From contig NVRZ01000132.1 in the NCBI GenBank assembly GCA_002401055.1, forward strand, positions 1-8,039: 8,039 nucleotides of DNA, written 5' to 3'. Of the stretch, positions 1-6,262 are shown in pieces. Source of the DNA: Bacteroidota bacterium. Lineage in GTDB: Bacteria > Bacteroidota > Bacteroidia > NORP154. The notes beneath the pieces were generated by a model. That model had not been told where the DNA came from. It saw nothing but the letters and a program-made list of their open reading frames with translations, and did not search any database. A program made the position numbers and the translations under genes. Each line of letters begins with the position of its first letter. Positions within the stretch are counted from its first letter, which is position 1.

Positions 1-102
1 CGATAAAAGACTCGGGAATCAAATGCTGCGATATAGAAATACATCATCCTGATGGGAGAACTGAATCACCGATAGGTGACAACAGTTCTGAAAAGTGAAC
101 AA

Positions 103-1042
103 ATGAGTGCATCCAAAGAGGATAGTAAACTCAGCGAGAAAGAACTTATGGAGCGCTTTCAGCAGAAAATTGACAGAGAGCAAAAGATTGAGCCGAAAGA
201 CTGGATGCCAGAAGAATACCGAAAAAACCTTATCAGGATGATCTCCCAGCACGCCCATTCCGAAATTGTGGGTATGCTTCCGGAAGCCAATTGGCTAACA
301 AGAGCCCCTAGTTTGCATCGAAAGCTGATATTAATGGCTAAAATTCAAGATGAGGGAGGGCATGGATTGTATTTGTACAGTGCTGCTGAAACACTTGGAA
401 TCGAAAGAAGGGAGATGATTGAGCAGTTGCACAGTGGCAAAGCAAAATATTCCAGTGTGTTTAATTACCCAACACTAAGTTGGGCTGATGTCGGTGCTAT
501 AGGGTGGTTGGTCGACGGAGCAGCCATAGTCAATCAGGTGTCCCTTCAACGCACATCATATGGCCCTTATTCCCGAGGCATGGTCCGAATTTGCAAGGAG
601 GAAAGTTTTCATCAGCGTCAGGGATACGAAATTGTAACGGTGTTGGCACAAGGAACTCTTGAACAAAAAGAAATGGCTCAGGATGCTCTTAATCGTTGGT
701 GGTGGCCCGCATGACAAAGATTCATCACATAGTTCGCAATCATTGAAATGGAAAGTTAAAAGGCAAACAAACGACGAACTAAGGGGAAAGTTTATAGACA
801 TGACTGTTCCTCAGGCTGAATTTCTGCATTTGAAAGTTCCCGACCCAGATTTAAAATGGAATGAGAAAACCAGCCATTATGAACACGGTAAAATAAATTG
901 GGATGAGTTTTATAACGTCATCAAAGGAAAGGGTCCTTGCAATAAGGAGAGAATAGGTGCTCGAATAAAAGCAGATGCGGAAGGAAAGTGGGTCAAAGAA
1001 GCAGCATTGGCTTATGCGGCGAAGCATAAAACAAAAAACTGA
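103..1042 (+). pseudogene. paaA: Broken phenylacetyl-CoA epoxygenase subunit A (PaaA), internal frameshift
   Basis: PaaA is the catalytic di-iron subunit of the PaaABCDE monooxygenase, which epoxidises the ring of phenylacetyl-CoA in aerobic phenylacetate breakdown. From ATG 103 the N-terminal part reads 203 residues to a TGA at 712-714. It carries EPKDWMP (30-36), QHAHSE (49-54), the DEGGH ferritin-like motif (83-87), [10 protein letters not shown] (120-129) and EESFHQRQ (166-173), all typical of PaaA. The remainder ([47 protein letters not shown]) continues in the frame of position 704 and ends at 1042. The conserved residues between WWWPA and GPHD (ALMMFG in E. coli PaaA) are absent. Restoring 20 bp gives 319 residues, close to the family's usual length of about 310-320. 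A GTG at 76 would add nine residues, but ATG 103 fits the family better. No paaB follows, so the gene is solitary in this window and very probably non-functional. Confidence 0.88.
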
Positions 1043-1104
1043 CTTTACTAACGCCTGATTCTCTTTTACTTTTGCTTGTACTTCAACTTTAATTCTATTT
1101 GACC

Positions 1105-1292
1105 GTGACCTCAACAAAAGAAGCCAAGAAAATAAACAAGCAAGCGGCTGCGGCAATCATTACACTGTGAATAATAGAATACATAAGAATTTTTGCTTCT
1201 GCACCAGATGCGGCTAAGTCAATTTTATTGTTGGTTTCATTTTAACAACTGCTATTGTGACAGGCTTACTAATTTTCATGAAGGACTCTTAG
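1105..1292 (+). pseudogene. Possible decayed small membrane-protein gene
   Basis: This is a weak call. From GTG 1105 a lysine- and alanine-rich start (STKEAKKINKQAAAA) runs to an in-frame TGA at 1168-1170. The same frame then continues with EYIRIFASAPDAAKSILLL to a TAA at 1243. Shifting back by one base near 1238 gives ILTTAIVTGLLIFMKDS and a TAG at 1290-1292. Read together this would be about 62 residues with a hydrophobic C-terminal helix. Two lesions are required, a TGA (perhaps from TGG) and a one-base loss. Supporting the idea, a stem-loop that could act as a terminator starts 24 nt after the final stop. No family was recognised. The rest of 1043-1458 holds only the stem-loop and the upstream region of the nitrite reductase operon. 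Confidence 0.3.
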
Positions 1293-1315
1293 CCTTTTTG
1301 TTTCCTGTAACCCTC

Positions 1316-1345
1316 AAGCCCTACTACTCAATAGGTGTAGGGCTT
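1316..1345 (+). terminator. Stem-loop, candidate terminator
   Basis: AAGCCCTAC (1316-1324) and GTAGGGCTT (1337-1345) form a perfect 9-bp stem with a 12-nt loop. With a 3-nt bulge the stem can be extended by TCAAG/CTTGA. Only a weak T-rich tail (CTTGATTTCT) follows, so termination is inferred from shape and position. It lies after the paaA remnant and the decayed small ORF, and before the nitrite reductase operon. Confidence 0.55.
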
Positions 1346-1367
1346 CTTGATTTCTACCACTTAAAAG

Positions 1368-1381
1368 TTGACAATAATCAT
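1368..1381 (+). promoter_or_regulatory. Crp/Fnr-family-like operator upstream of the nirK operon
   Basis: TTGAC-AATA-ATCAT matches 8 of the 10 defined bases of the Fnr/NnrR-type site TTGAT-N4-ATCAA. It is centred about 84 nt before the first start codon of the nitrite reductase operon. Copper nitrite reductase genes are commonly controlled by Crp/Fnr-family sensors of low oxygen or nitric oxide, so the place is sensible. A near-match to the Bacteroidota -7 box, TTACTTTG (1426-1433, one mismatch to TAnnTTTG), lies downstream, but no clear -33 element was seen. A small palindrome, ATTCC-GAA-GGAAT (1402-1414), sits between them. The site is a candidate only. Confidence 0.3.
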
Positions 1382-1458
1382 GTGCTGGGCTGATGACGAT
1401 CATTCCGAAGGAATACGCCATGCTGTTACTTTGTTCCTAGAAACCAACAACAAAAGCC

Positions 1459-1662
1459 ATGAGCAAAAATAAATTGATCGCAAGCGGAATATTTATCATA
1501 ATAACTCCGCTCTTTTTCTACGCCTTTTTCAACATTGACTCAAGATATCCAGGGAAGCACTTCTTTGCACTACTACTTATGATTGTAGGCATGATAGCCG
1601 CGCTTTGGATTGGAAACAGTGATGACAAGGTAGCTAATAACACTAAAAACAAGGAATCATGA
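1459..1662 (+). CDS. Small two-helix membrane protein, first gene of the nirK operon
   Basis: This 67-residue protein has two hydrophobic segments, about residues 5-24 (SGIFIIITPLFFYAFF) and 35-52 (FFALLLMIVGMIAALWIG). They are joined by a short polar stretch with Asp, Arg and Lys, and the protein ends in a charged, Asn/Lys-rich tail. It is probably an inner-membrane hairpin. The layout is vaguely like the small Bacteroidota membrane proteins grouped as DUF6095, but this is a memory-based guess and no function follows from it. Its stop codon overlaps the start of the nitrite reductase gene (ATGA at 1659-1662), so the two are probably translationally coupled. The ATG at 1459 is preceded by an A-rich stretch with no Shine-Dalgarno, which is usual in this phylum. 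Its place suggests a role in anchoring or maturing the nitrite reductase, but nothing in the sequence shows this. Confidence 0.75.
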   Translation: MSKNKLIASGIFIIITPLFFYAFFNIDSRYPGKHFFALLLMIVGMIAALWIGNSDDKVANNTKNKES

Positions 1663-2696
1663 AAAATATAGCATTAAGCGCAACACTACTCTTTATAGCA
1701 TTTCTATTTGCCTGTACGGCACCTGAACCTGAGAATACTCCTGTACACGATCCTATGGATTATGAAAAAGTATTAGGAGCTCCAGAAGCCGTAGTGGAAA
1801 CTGAAGATTTCCCTGAAAATACGATCAGCGGACCATTGGCCTATGCGCCTGATGTCCCTAAGCTGAACACAGGTGATGTTGTTCATGTTCGCATTGATGT
1901 GCAACACAAGCTCATAGAAATAAAGGAAGGCGTTAAATTTTGGGCCTGGCCTTTTGGAGATGATGTTCCAGGACCTGTGTTGCGCGTAAAGGTAGGGCAG
2001 AGAGTCATATTTAAAATGGCGAACAGGTCTATGGAGACGATTGAGTTTAGCCCGCCTATGCCCCACTCTATAGACTTTCATGCTGCATTGGTAAGTCCTT
2101 CTGACAAGTACCGCAGCGTGCCGCCTGGGCAGACTATCACCTTTGAATGGGTTGCCAATTATCCGGGGGTATTCATGTATCACTGCGGAACTACTTCTAT
2201 ACTACAACACATGGTATACGGAATGGTGGGTATGACCATTGTAGAACCAAAGGATGGATTTCCGGGAGAGGTGGATAGAGAAATTGCCCTGATTCAAAAT
2301 GAATACTACCTAAAAGAAAAGGAAGACGGTACATACATGGTCGATTTTGATGCGGCCCGCAAGAAACAGCCAATGTTCGTCGCTTTTAATGGCAAGCCAG
2401 CGCAGTATGTGCAAAACCCCATCAAAGTGAAGGCTGGAGAGCGAATAAGGCTTTACCTCCTTAACGTAGGACCAAACGATCAAAGTAGCTTTCATATAGT
2501 CGGTACATTATTCGATAAAGTATGGTGGGATGGGAATCCTGTGAACGAAATGCGCGGTATGCAAACAGTGCTGCTCGGGGCGAGTAGCGGTGCAATAGTG
2601 GAGTTCACGCTACCTGAGCCTGGTACATACCCATTTGTTGATCATGAATTCGCAGATGTGGAGGCTGGTGCGGTTGGACTTTTTATAGCTGAATAA
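1659..2696 (+). CDS. nirK: Copper-containing nitrite reductase, NirK/AniA type, lipoprotein
   Basis: This enzyme reduces nitrite to nitric oxide outside the cytoplasm, taking electrons from a cytochrome c or cupredoxin. The 345-residue protein begins with a lipoprotein signal ending in the lipobox LFAC (Cys19), so it should be membrane-tethered. Two cupredoxin domains follow, about 70-200 and 205-345. By alignment with the family, the type 1 copper ligands are His136, Cys176, His184 and Met189. The type 2 ligands are His141, His175 and His329. The catalytic pair is Asp139 (in MPHSIDFHAA) and His279 (in SSFHIVG). The Cys-to-His spacing of eight residues and the FHIVGTLFDKVW motif match the AniA-like (class II) enzymes rather than the Alcaligenes type. 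The loop between Cys176 and His184 (GTTSILQ) lacks the proline usual there. It is the second gene of a five-gene operon, with one base separating it from the next gene. A related multicopper oxidase with another substrate is possible but less likely. Confidence 0.82.
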   Translation: MKNIALSATLLFIAFLFACTAPEPENTPVHDPMDYEKVLGAPEAVVETEDFPENTISGPLAYAPDVPKLNTGDVVHVRIDVQHKLIEIKEGVKFWAWPFGDDVPGPVLRVKVGQRVIFKMANRSMETIEFSPPMPHSIDFHAALVSPSDKYRSVPPGQTITFEWVANYPGVFMYHCGTTSILQHMVYGMVGMTIVEPKDGFPGEVDREIALIQNEYYLKEKEDGTYMVDFDAARKKQPMFVAFNGKPAQYVQNPIKVKAGERIRLYLLNVGPNDQSSFHIVGTLFDKVWWDGNPVNEMRGMQTVLLGASSGAIVEFTLPEPGTYPFVDHEFADVEAGAVGLFIAE

Positions 2697-2697
2697 A

Positions 2698-3198
2698 ATG
2701 ATAAACACTGTAACAATAATGCTTGTAATGCTGATGGCAGGGGTAGCTCCCTCCCTTCCAACTCCTCAAGGAAAGCCCAAGGTGCTTATATTCCTCGCCA
2801 CTGGTTGCCCCTGCGTCTTCAGTCATCGCGAAACTTTCGGATCCATGCTAAAAAAGTACGGTTCAAAAGTTGACTTCTCAATCGTATTTATTGACAAGAA
2901 TGATGACAAAGAAGAGATGGTAGGAATGATAGAGAGTTTGGGATGGGACATCAAATATATCATTGATGAGGATCAAAAACTGCTCAATCAATATCATCCA
3001 AAGGTTTCAACTGACTGCGTATTGCTTACACCCGCCGGAAAGGTTGTCTATAAAGGAGCAGTAGATGACTCTCCGCTCAATTACGGACAAATTAAAGAAT
3101 TCTATTTGAAAAATGCAATTGAAGATTTTTTTGAAGGCCGACCGATCCGAGTAAGGTTAGGTGAAGGCATAGGATGTATAATCAACTATAAAAAGTAA
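2698..3198 (+). CDS. Secreted redoxin (AhpC/TSA-type thioredoxin fold) with CPC motif
   Basis: This 166-residue thioredoxin-fold protein has an N-terminal hydrophobic stretch (residues 4-16) that looks like a signal peptide, so it should act in the periplasm. The first beta strand (KVLIFLAT) is followed by GCPCVFSH, with Cys37 and Cys39 and a nearby His43. This is a CxC arrangement instead of the CxxC of thioredoxins. Later segments (VDFSIVFID, YIIDEDQKLLNQY, CVLLTPAGKVVYKG, AVDDSP) follow the redoxin pattern, and a fourth cysteine sits near the C-terminus in GIGCII (Cys160). Redoxins of this kind often sit beside cytochrome c genes. Here the protein may reduce or metallate a copper site, in the manner of Sco proteins, or handle thiols of the neighbouring cytochrome. 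That role is inferred from neighbours. It starts one base after the nitrite reductase stop. Confidence 0.75.
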   Translation: MINTVTIMLVMLMAGVAPSLPTPQGKPKVLIFLATGCPCVFSHRETFGSMLKKYGSKVDFSIVFIDKNDDKEEMVGMIESLGWDIKYIIDEDQKLLNQYHPKVSTDCVLLTPAGKVVYKGAVDDSPLNYGQIKEFYLKNAIEDFFEGRPIRVRLGEGIGCIINYKK

Positions 3199-3203
3199 AT
3201 GAT

Positions 3204-3785
3204 ATGAAAAATTTAATCTTAGCAATCATACTTGTAAGTTCATCGTTTGGAGCAACCGGTAAGGATGGCGAGGGCATATTTAAAAAGCGGTGTATGAGCT
3301 GTCATACTGTAGGTAAAGGCAGAATGGTAGGGCCAGATCTAAAGGATGTGCATACCAAATACGATCAAGATAAACTGTACAAGTGGATTCGCTCATCTCA
3401 AACTATTATTAAAGGAGGTGATCCAGAGGCAATTGCGCTCTATGAGGAGTATTTTGAAGTGATGATGCCTGACTTTGATTTTTTAAGTGATGATGAACTT
3501 GGTTCTATCATCGATTATATAGAAAAACAAAGTATCGATCCTCCACCGGAGATAGCTTCCATTGGAGCTGAGTCCAATAATTCCAACGCCGCCAAGGTGC
3601 CTGAAGTAGTCAATACGTTAAATTCCGCCAACAAACGAAAATTTGTGGTGGATCCACATACCTCACCGGTATATTTTGGTGCAGTGCTCACTATTATCTT
3701 TTTTGGCGTAGTGCTCTGGGTACTCCTGAATGCCATCAAGGCAATTGCGGCTGAAGTTACTATGCTCCGAAATTCTAATGAATGA
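3204..3785 (+). CDS. Class I cytochrome c with C-terminal membrane anchor
   Basis: This 193-residue protein has a signal peptide (about 1-16) and one heme-binding motif, CMSCH (residues 30-34). It also has the conserved GPDL loop (43-46), a likely axial methionine at 87 or 88 in VMMPDF, and the final helix LSDDELGSIIDYIE. A linker rich in Asn, Ser and Pro follows (about 110-150), then a transmembrane helix at 156-176 (VYFGAVLTIIFFGVVLWVLL). The heme domain should therefore be outside, tethered to the inner membrane, where it can pass electrons from the respiratory chain. Lying in the same operon as the nitrite reductase, it is the obvious candidate electron donor. It starts five bases after the redoxin stop, and its own stop overlaps the porin start (ATGA at 3782-3785). 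Confidence 0.85.
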   Translation: MKNLILAIILVSSSFGATGKDGEGIFKKRCMSCHTVGKGRMVGPDLKDVHTKYDQDKLYKWIRSSQTIIKGGDPEAIALYEEYFEVMMPDFDFLSDDELGSIIDYIEKQSIDPPPEIASIGAESNNSNAAKVPEVVNTLNSANKRKFVVDPHTSPVYFGAVLTIIFFGVVLWVLLNAIKAIAAEVTMLRNSNE

Positions 3786-5044
3786 AACTTCAATGGTTGA
3801 TCATATTGCTATTTTTACTACACGCTGCTGATTACACTGCAGCCCAAACAATTTTTAGTGGTGAAGTAAGACCAAGAGCCGAATTCAGAGACGGATACAG
3901 AGCCCTTCAAACCGAATCCTCTACTCCAGCGTTTTTTATTTCACAAAGAAGCACCTTGCTCTTAAATCACAGCAGCAAAAAGCTAAGCACGCAATTTAGT
4001 CTTCGTGACATTCGTGTTTGGGGTGATGATGGCGCACAGCATGAGCCAAGGACCGATTTGCATGAAGCATGGGCATCATTAATTCTATCAAAAGGATGGA
4101 ACTTAAAACTTGGAAGGCAAGAGCTGGTTTATGATGATCAGAGATTATTAGGTAACGTTAACTGGGCTCAACATGCCAGGAGTCACGATGCCATAGTGCT
4201 CAAATACAAATCAGAAAGTTGGAAAATTGATTTAGGAGGAGGGTTCAATCAGAGCAAGGAGAATTTATCAGGCACTTATTACACCAGTCACCACTATAAA
4301 GCTCTTGGCTGGCTCTGGGCTCAGAGACAAAATAAAGGCAAGTTTTGTTACTCACTAATCGTTATTATTGATGGCTCTCAGGAGCATGATAGCACCCAGA
4401 AAATTGTTTACAGACATACGTACGGGGGAAATCTTCACTATACAACTGCGGGTGCTTTTGTTAATTCTACATTCTATTATCAAAGTGGACAGACGCAAAA
4501 CAAACAAAAGATATCTGCATATATGTTCTCGATAAACCCTGGCTATAAATGGGATGAAATCAGGTTAGATATTGGTTTGGATTTTCTGTCTGGAAACAAT
4601 GAGCTAAGTGGGGATAGTACTTCTTACACTGCTTTCAATACATTATATGCAACCAACCACAAATTTTATGGAACCATGGATCAATTCCTTAATGTTCCGG
4701 CGGACAGCAAAAATGGCGGTTTAATCGATGTATATCTTAAAGTCAATTATAAAATTGGAGAAAGATTCAACCTACAAGCTGACTATCACTATTTTCAGTT
4801 GCAAAATTCGATACCTACTAGTTCCGAAGTGGAGAATGATCTAAATAAAGCTCTTGGCTCGGAAATTGACTTCAGCTGTACTATTAAATTCTCTGAATCT
4901 ATAAAGTTACAGGCTGGGTATTCCCTCTTGTTTGCCGAAAAGTCCTTGGAAGAAGTAAAAGGCGGAAGCAAAAAGAATCCGGGATCATGGGCGTGGATAA
5001 TGCTCACGGTAAAACCTGTATTCTATAAATCAAAGTCGAAGTAA
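3782..5044 (+). CDS. Outer-membrane porin, Alginate_exp family
   Basis: This 420-residue protein has a signal peptide (residues 1-21, likely cut at TAA-Q) followed by alternating hydrophobic and polar strands of an outer-membrane beta-barrel. Motifs typical of the alginate-export porin family are present: WNLKLGRQELVYDDQRLLG (106-124), NWAQHARSHDAIVLKY (127-142), THE-like loop ATNHKFYGTMDQF (290-302) and GGLIDVYLK (312-320). The last strand ends in LTVKPVF, followed by a short basic tail. Despite the family name, members serve many small substrates in Bacteroidota. Being the last gene of a nitrite reductase operon, this one may admit nitrite or nitrate or release products, but the substrate is inferred only from context. 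The start overlaps the cytochrome stop by four bases. The 139 bases after the stop contain no convincing gene. Confidence 0.82.
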   Translation: MKLQWLIILLFLLHAADYTAAQTIFSGEVRPRAEFRDGYRALQTESSTPAFFISQRSTLLLNHSSKKLSTQFSLRDIRVWGDDGAQHEPRTDLHEAWASLILSKGWNLKLGRQELVYDDQRLLGNVNWAQHARSHDAIVLKYKSESWKIDLGGGFNQSKENLSGTYYTSHHYKALGWLWAQRQNKGKFCYSLIVIIDGSQEHDSTQKIVYRHTYGGNLHYTTAGAFVNSTFYYQSGQTQNKQKISAYMFSINPGYKWDEIRLDIGLDFLSGNNELSGDSTSYTAFNTLYATNHKFYGTMDQFLNVPADSKNGGLIDVYLKVNYKIGERFNLQADYHYFQLQNSIPTSSEVENDLNKALGSEIDFSCTIKFSESIKLQAGYSLLFAEKSLEEVKGGSKKNPGSWAWIMLTVKPVFYKSKSK

Positions 5045-5183
5045 CAAGCTTTGCTAGACCCAGACTCGATCCCGAAATCGATCCTGGTTGATGCTCACGG
5101 CGTTAGAAGGACACGTATCAGCAACTTTCATCCGAAATACAACCTGAACTCCTGAGAGAGCTATTCTCTTAACTCCCACGTTC

Positions 5184-5273
5184 AGTTAACCATTCTATCT
5201 GATAAAATAAAATTAGGTTCTCTTCTTAACTCCCCGCGCCTAATTGGTTAAATAATAGAATTAGTGGTTAACT
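5184..5273. terminator. Nested inverted repeat, candidate two-way terminator
   Basis: An outer stem pairs AGTTAACCATTCTAT (5184-5198) with 5255-5273, in 15 base pairs interrupted by a 4-nt bulge (TTAG). Inside it, AATTAGG (5211-5217) pairs with CCTAATT (5239-5245). On the plus strand the outer stem is followed two bases later by six T (5276-5281), which would end the porin operon. On the minus strand the inner stem is followed by TTATTTTAT, which would end the cassette coming from the right. The decamer CTTAACTCCC occurs twice (5168-5177 and 5225-5234). The right arm overlaps the end of the 49-aa ORF. Folding is read by eye; termination is inferred. Confidence 0.55.
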
Positions 5274-5417
5274 ACTTTTTTGGAATTTCTTAGCGTGTCC
5301 AACACTGACAAATATATCCTTGACCTCCTCTTCAATTTTAGCCATCTCATCCATAAAAAAGTCTAACGTCTCGGCAACATTCAAGCTCTTATTTCTGAGA
5401 AATCTATACCTACTCAT
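5268..5417 (-). CDS. Small hypothetical protein (49 aa), last gene of the minus-strand cassette
   Basis: This reading frame of 49 residues starts MSRYRFLRNK and ends KKFQKSS. The middle (NVAETLDFFMDEMAKIEEEV) is predicted to be an acidic amphipathic helix. The ATG at 5417 overlaps the stop of the preceding reading frame (ATGA, 5414-5417), and GAGGA lies immediately before it. The composition, with a basic N-terminus, an acidic helix and a basic C-terminus, is protein-like. The ORF lies at the end of a chain of tightly coupled small genes, and its stop falls in the arm of a candidate terminator. No family was recognised. It could be an adaptor or an antitoxin-like partner, but nothing in the sequence shows that. 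Confidence 0.5.
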   Translation of the reverse strand: MSRYRFLRNKSLNVAETLDFFMDEMAKIEEEVKDIFVSVGHAKKFQKSS

Positions 5418-5514
5418 TCCTCAATAATAATTTCTCCTGATTGATGCATTTTATGGAGCTGGACCGCTTCTTAGTAATCCTTACTTCTTTTTATAATCTT
5501 TTTATGTCAGACAT
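5414..5514 (-). pseudogene. Possible broken ~33-aa gene in the minus-strand cassette
   Basis: This is a weak call resting on gene coupling. An ATG at 5514 overlaps the end of the upstream gene by eight bases and reads MSDIKRL to a TAA at 5491-5493. The same frame continues KEVRIT. From about 5471 the sense shifts by one base to EAVQLHKMHQSGEIIIEE, ending in a TGA that overlaps the start of the next ORF. Changing the TAA to CAA and adding one A at ACTAAG would give a continuous 33-residue protein. So short a frame with two lesions could be chance. The overlaps on both sides are the reason to list it. Confidence 0.3.
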
Positions 5515-5883
5515 CTATGTATTCAGCGATCAAAAACCTAAAAAACCTCTTGACTATTTTGCGCCCGTTGCTGATGTCCTCAATTACATGATGCCTTTCT
5601 CCCTTTTTGAATAGCTCCAAGCTATTTATTGAGATTACCCTAGAATACTCCTTGAACTCCTCTACCTTGCCGGTTTTTAACCCTAAAAAGACTAAACAGT
5701 GTCCCGTCTTCTTCGCTTTTTCCCTTACGTAAAAACCCATCCAGTATCTTCTCTTATCAGGCTTACCGCATGACCTTTTATGTGGTATACCTTCAAACAC
5801 CTAAACAATTATTCTATTCACATCTGCATGCAACACATCATTGTCACCAATTACAGGTAAAATCGGCACTTCTCCAAGTTCAT
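5507..5883 (-). pseudogene. Broken hypothetical gene (~125 aa) with premature TAG and likely frameshift
   Basis: The open part from a GTG at 5800 to the stop at 5507 codes for 97 residues. It is rich in Lys, Arg and aromatic residues, with patterns such as RRYWMGFYVREK and LVFLGLKTGK, suggesting a small beta-rich basic protein. No family was recognised. Directly upstream and in the same frame, separated only by a TAG (5801-5803), the sequence reads VPILPVIGDNDVLHADVNRI, which looks like coding sequence. An ATG at 5883, three bases after the stop of the previous gene, opens MNLEK in the neighbouring frame and would join this frame if one A were restored in GAGAAG. The restored protein would be about 125 residues. 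Alternatively, a functional 97-residue protein starts at GTG 5800. The stop overlaps the start of the next small frame. Confidence 0.5.
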
Positions 5884-5886
5884 GTA

Positions 5887-6258
5887 TTACAACTTTTTGC
5901 TTTTCTGATCTGATAGTTTAGCTTTCAGCTGTTCTGTCGCTTTTTGCAGCTCTCCATCCACCGTGTCCATTTCACTACTAATTCGGTTTATATTCTTAAT
6001 CTCATGCTCAATCTGGTTCAACACATTCATTAAGTCGGTTGCTTGGCTATCAAATATCTCCAAGTCTGTTAGGAAATCTCTGGCTTCACCTACGCTCATT
6101 TCTTGCATGGTTGGGCGCAATGTCTCTAATTGCTCATATACCATATTCAGCTTTCTGGGTACTCCGGCTAAATAGTCATTAAGTCCCTCTCCTGTAACCG
6201 ACAAAGGCAGTATCCTTTCAATAGTGCTAGGTATGATGTGCAAGAGTAGAGTGGACAT
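5887..6258 (-). CDS. Hypothetical coiled-coil protein, second gene of the minus-strand cassette
   Basis: With the start at ATG 6258 this protein has 123 residues; an ATG at 6279 would give 130 and overlap the preceding gene by 17 bases. The nearer start, four bases after the preceding stop, is preferred. The N-terminal part (MSTLLLHIIPSTIERILPLS) is a hydrophobic helix without a clear signal cleavage site. From about residue 40 onward the protein is almost entirely helical and charged, with heptad-like patterns (VYEQLETL, LMNVLNQIEHEIKNI, ELQKATEQLKAKL) that suggest a coiled coil and self-assembly. It contains no catalytic motif I can see and no recognised family. The stop lies three bases before the ATG of the following broken gene. 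The last codons AAA AAG allow a one-base backward shift into the open frame of that gene. Confidence 0.7.
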   Translation of the reverse strand: MSTLLLHIIPSTIERILPLSVTGEGLNDYLAGVPRKLNMVYEQLETLRPTMQEMSVGEARDFLTDLEIFDSQATDLMNVLNQIEHEIKNINRISSEMDTVDGELQKATEQLKAKLSDQKSKKL

Positions 6259-6262
6259 AGTA

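Noticed and set aside
3..98. Possible C-terminal end of an upstream plus-strand gene, with a stop four bases before the paaA ATG
   Set aside because: Only 31 open codons, which is common by chance, and the residues match nothing I know. The short gap to ATG 103 is suggestive but not enough.
659..1042. Independent 127-aa gene starting at ATG 659
   Set aside because: The first 17 codons overlap paaA in another frame and are not PaaA-like. From GPHDKDSS on, the sequence is the C-terminal part of PaaA, so this is the second half of the broken gene.
1773..2495. Minus-strand reading frames opposite the nitrite reductase gene
   Set aside because: They are antisense to a strongly conserved enzyme with every ligand in place, and look like shadows.
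1051..5104. TAACGCC (1051-1057) and GGCGTTA (5098-5104) as inverted ends of a mobile element or integron-like sites around the nirK operon
   Set aside because: Only seven bases match and the flanks do not. There is no integrase or transposase, and no attC-like secondary structure at either place.
5045..5156. In-frame extension of the porin after its stop codon (36 open codons)
   Set aside because: The barrel already ends with a normal terminal strand (LTVKPVF), and the extension has no strand pattern or recognisable motif.
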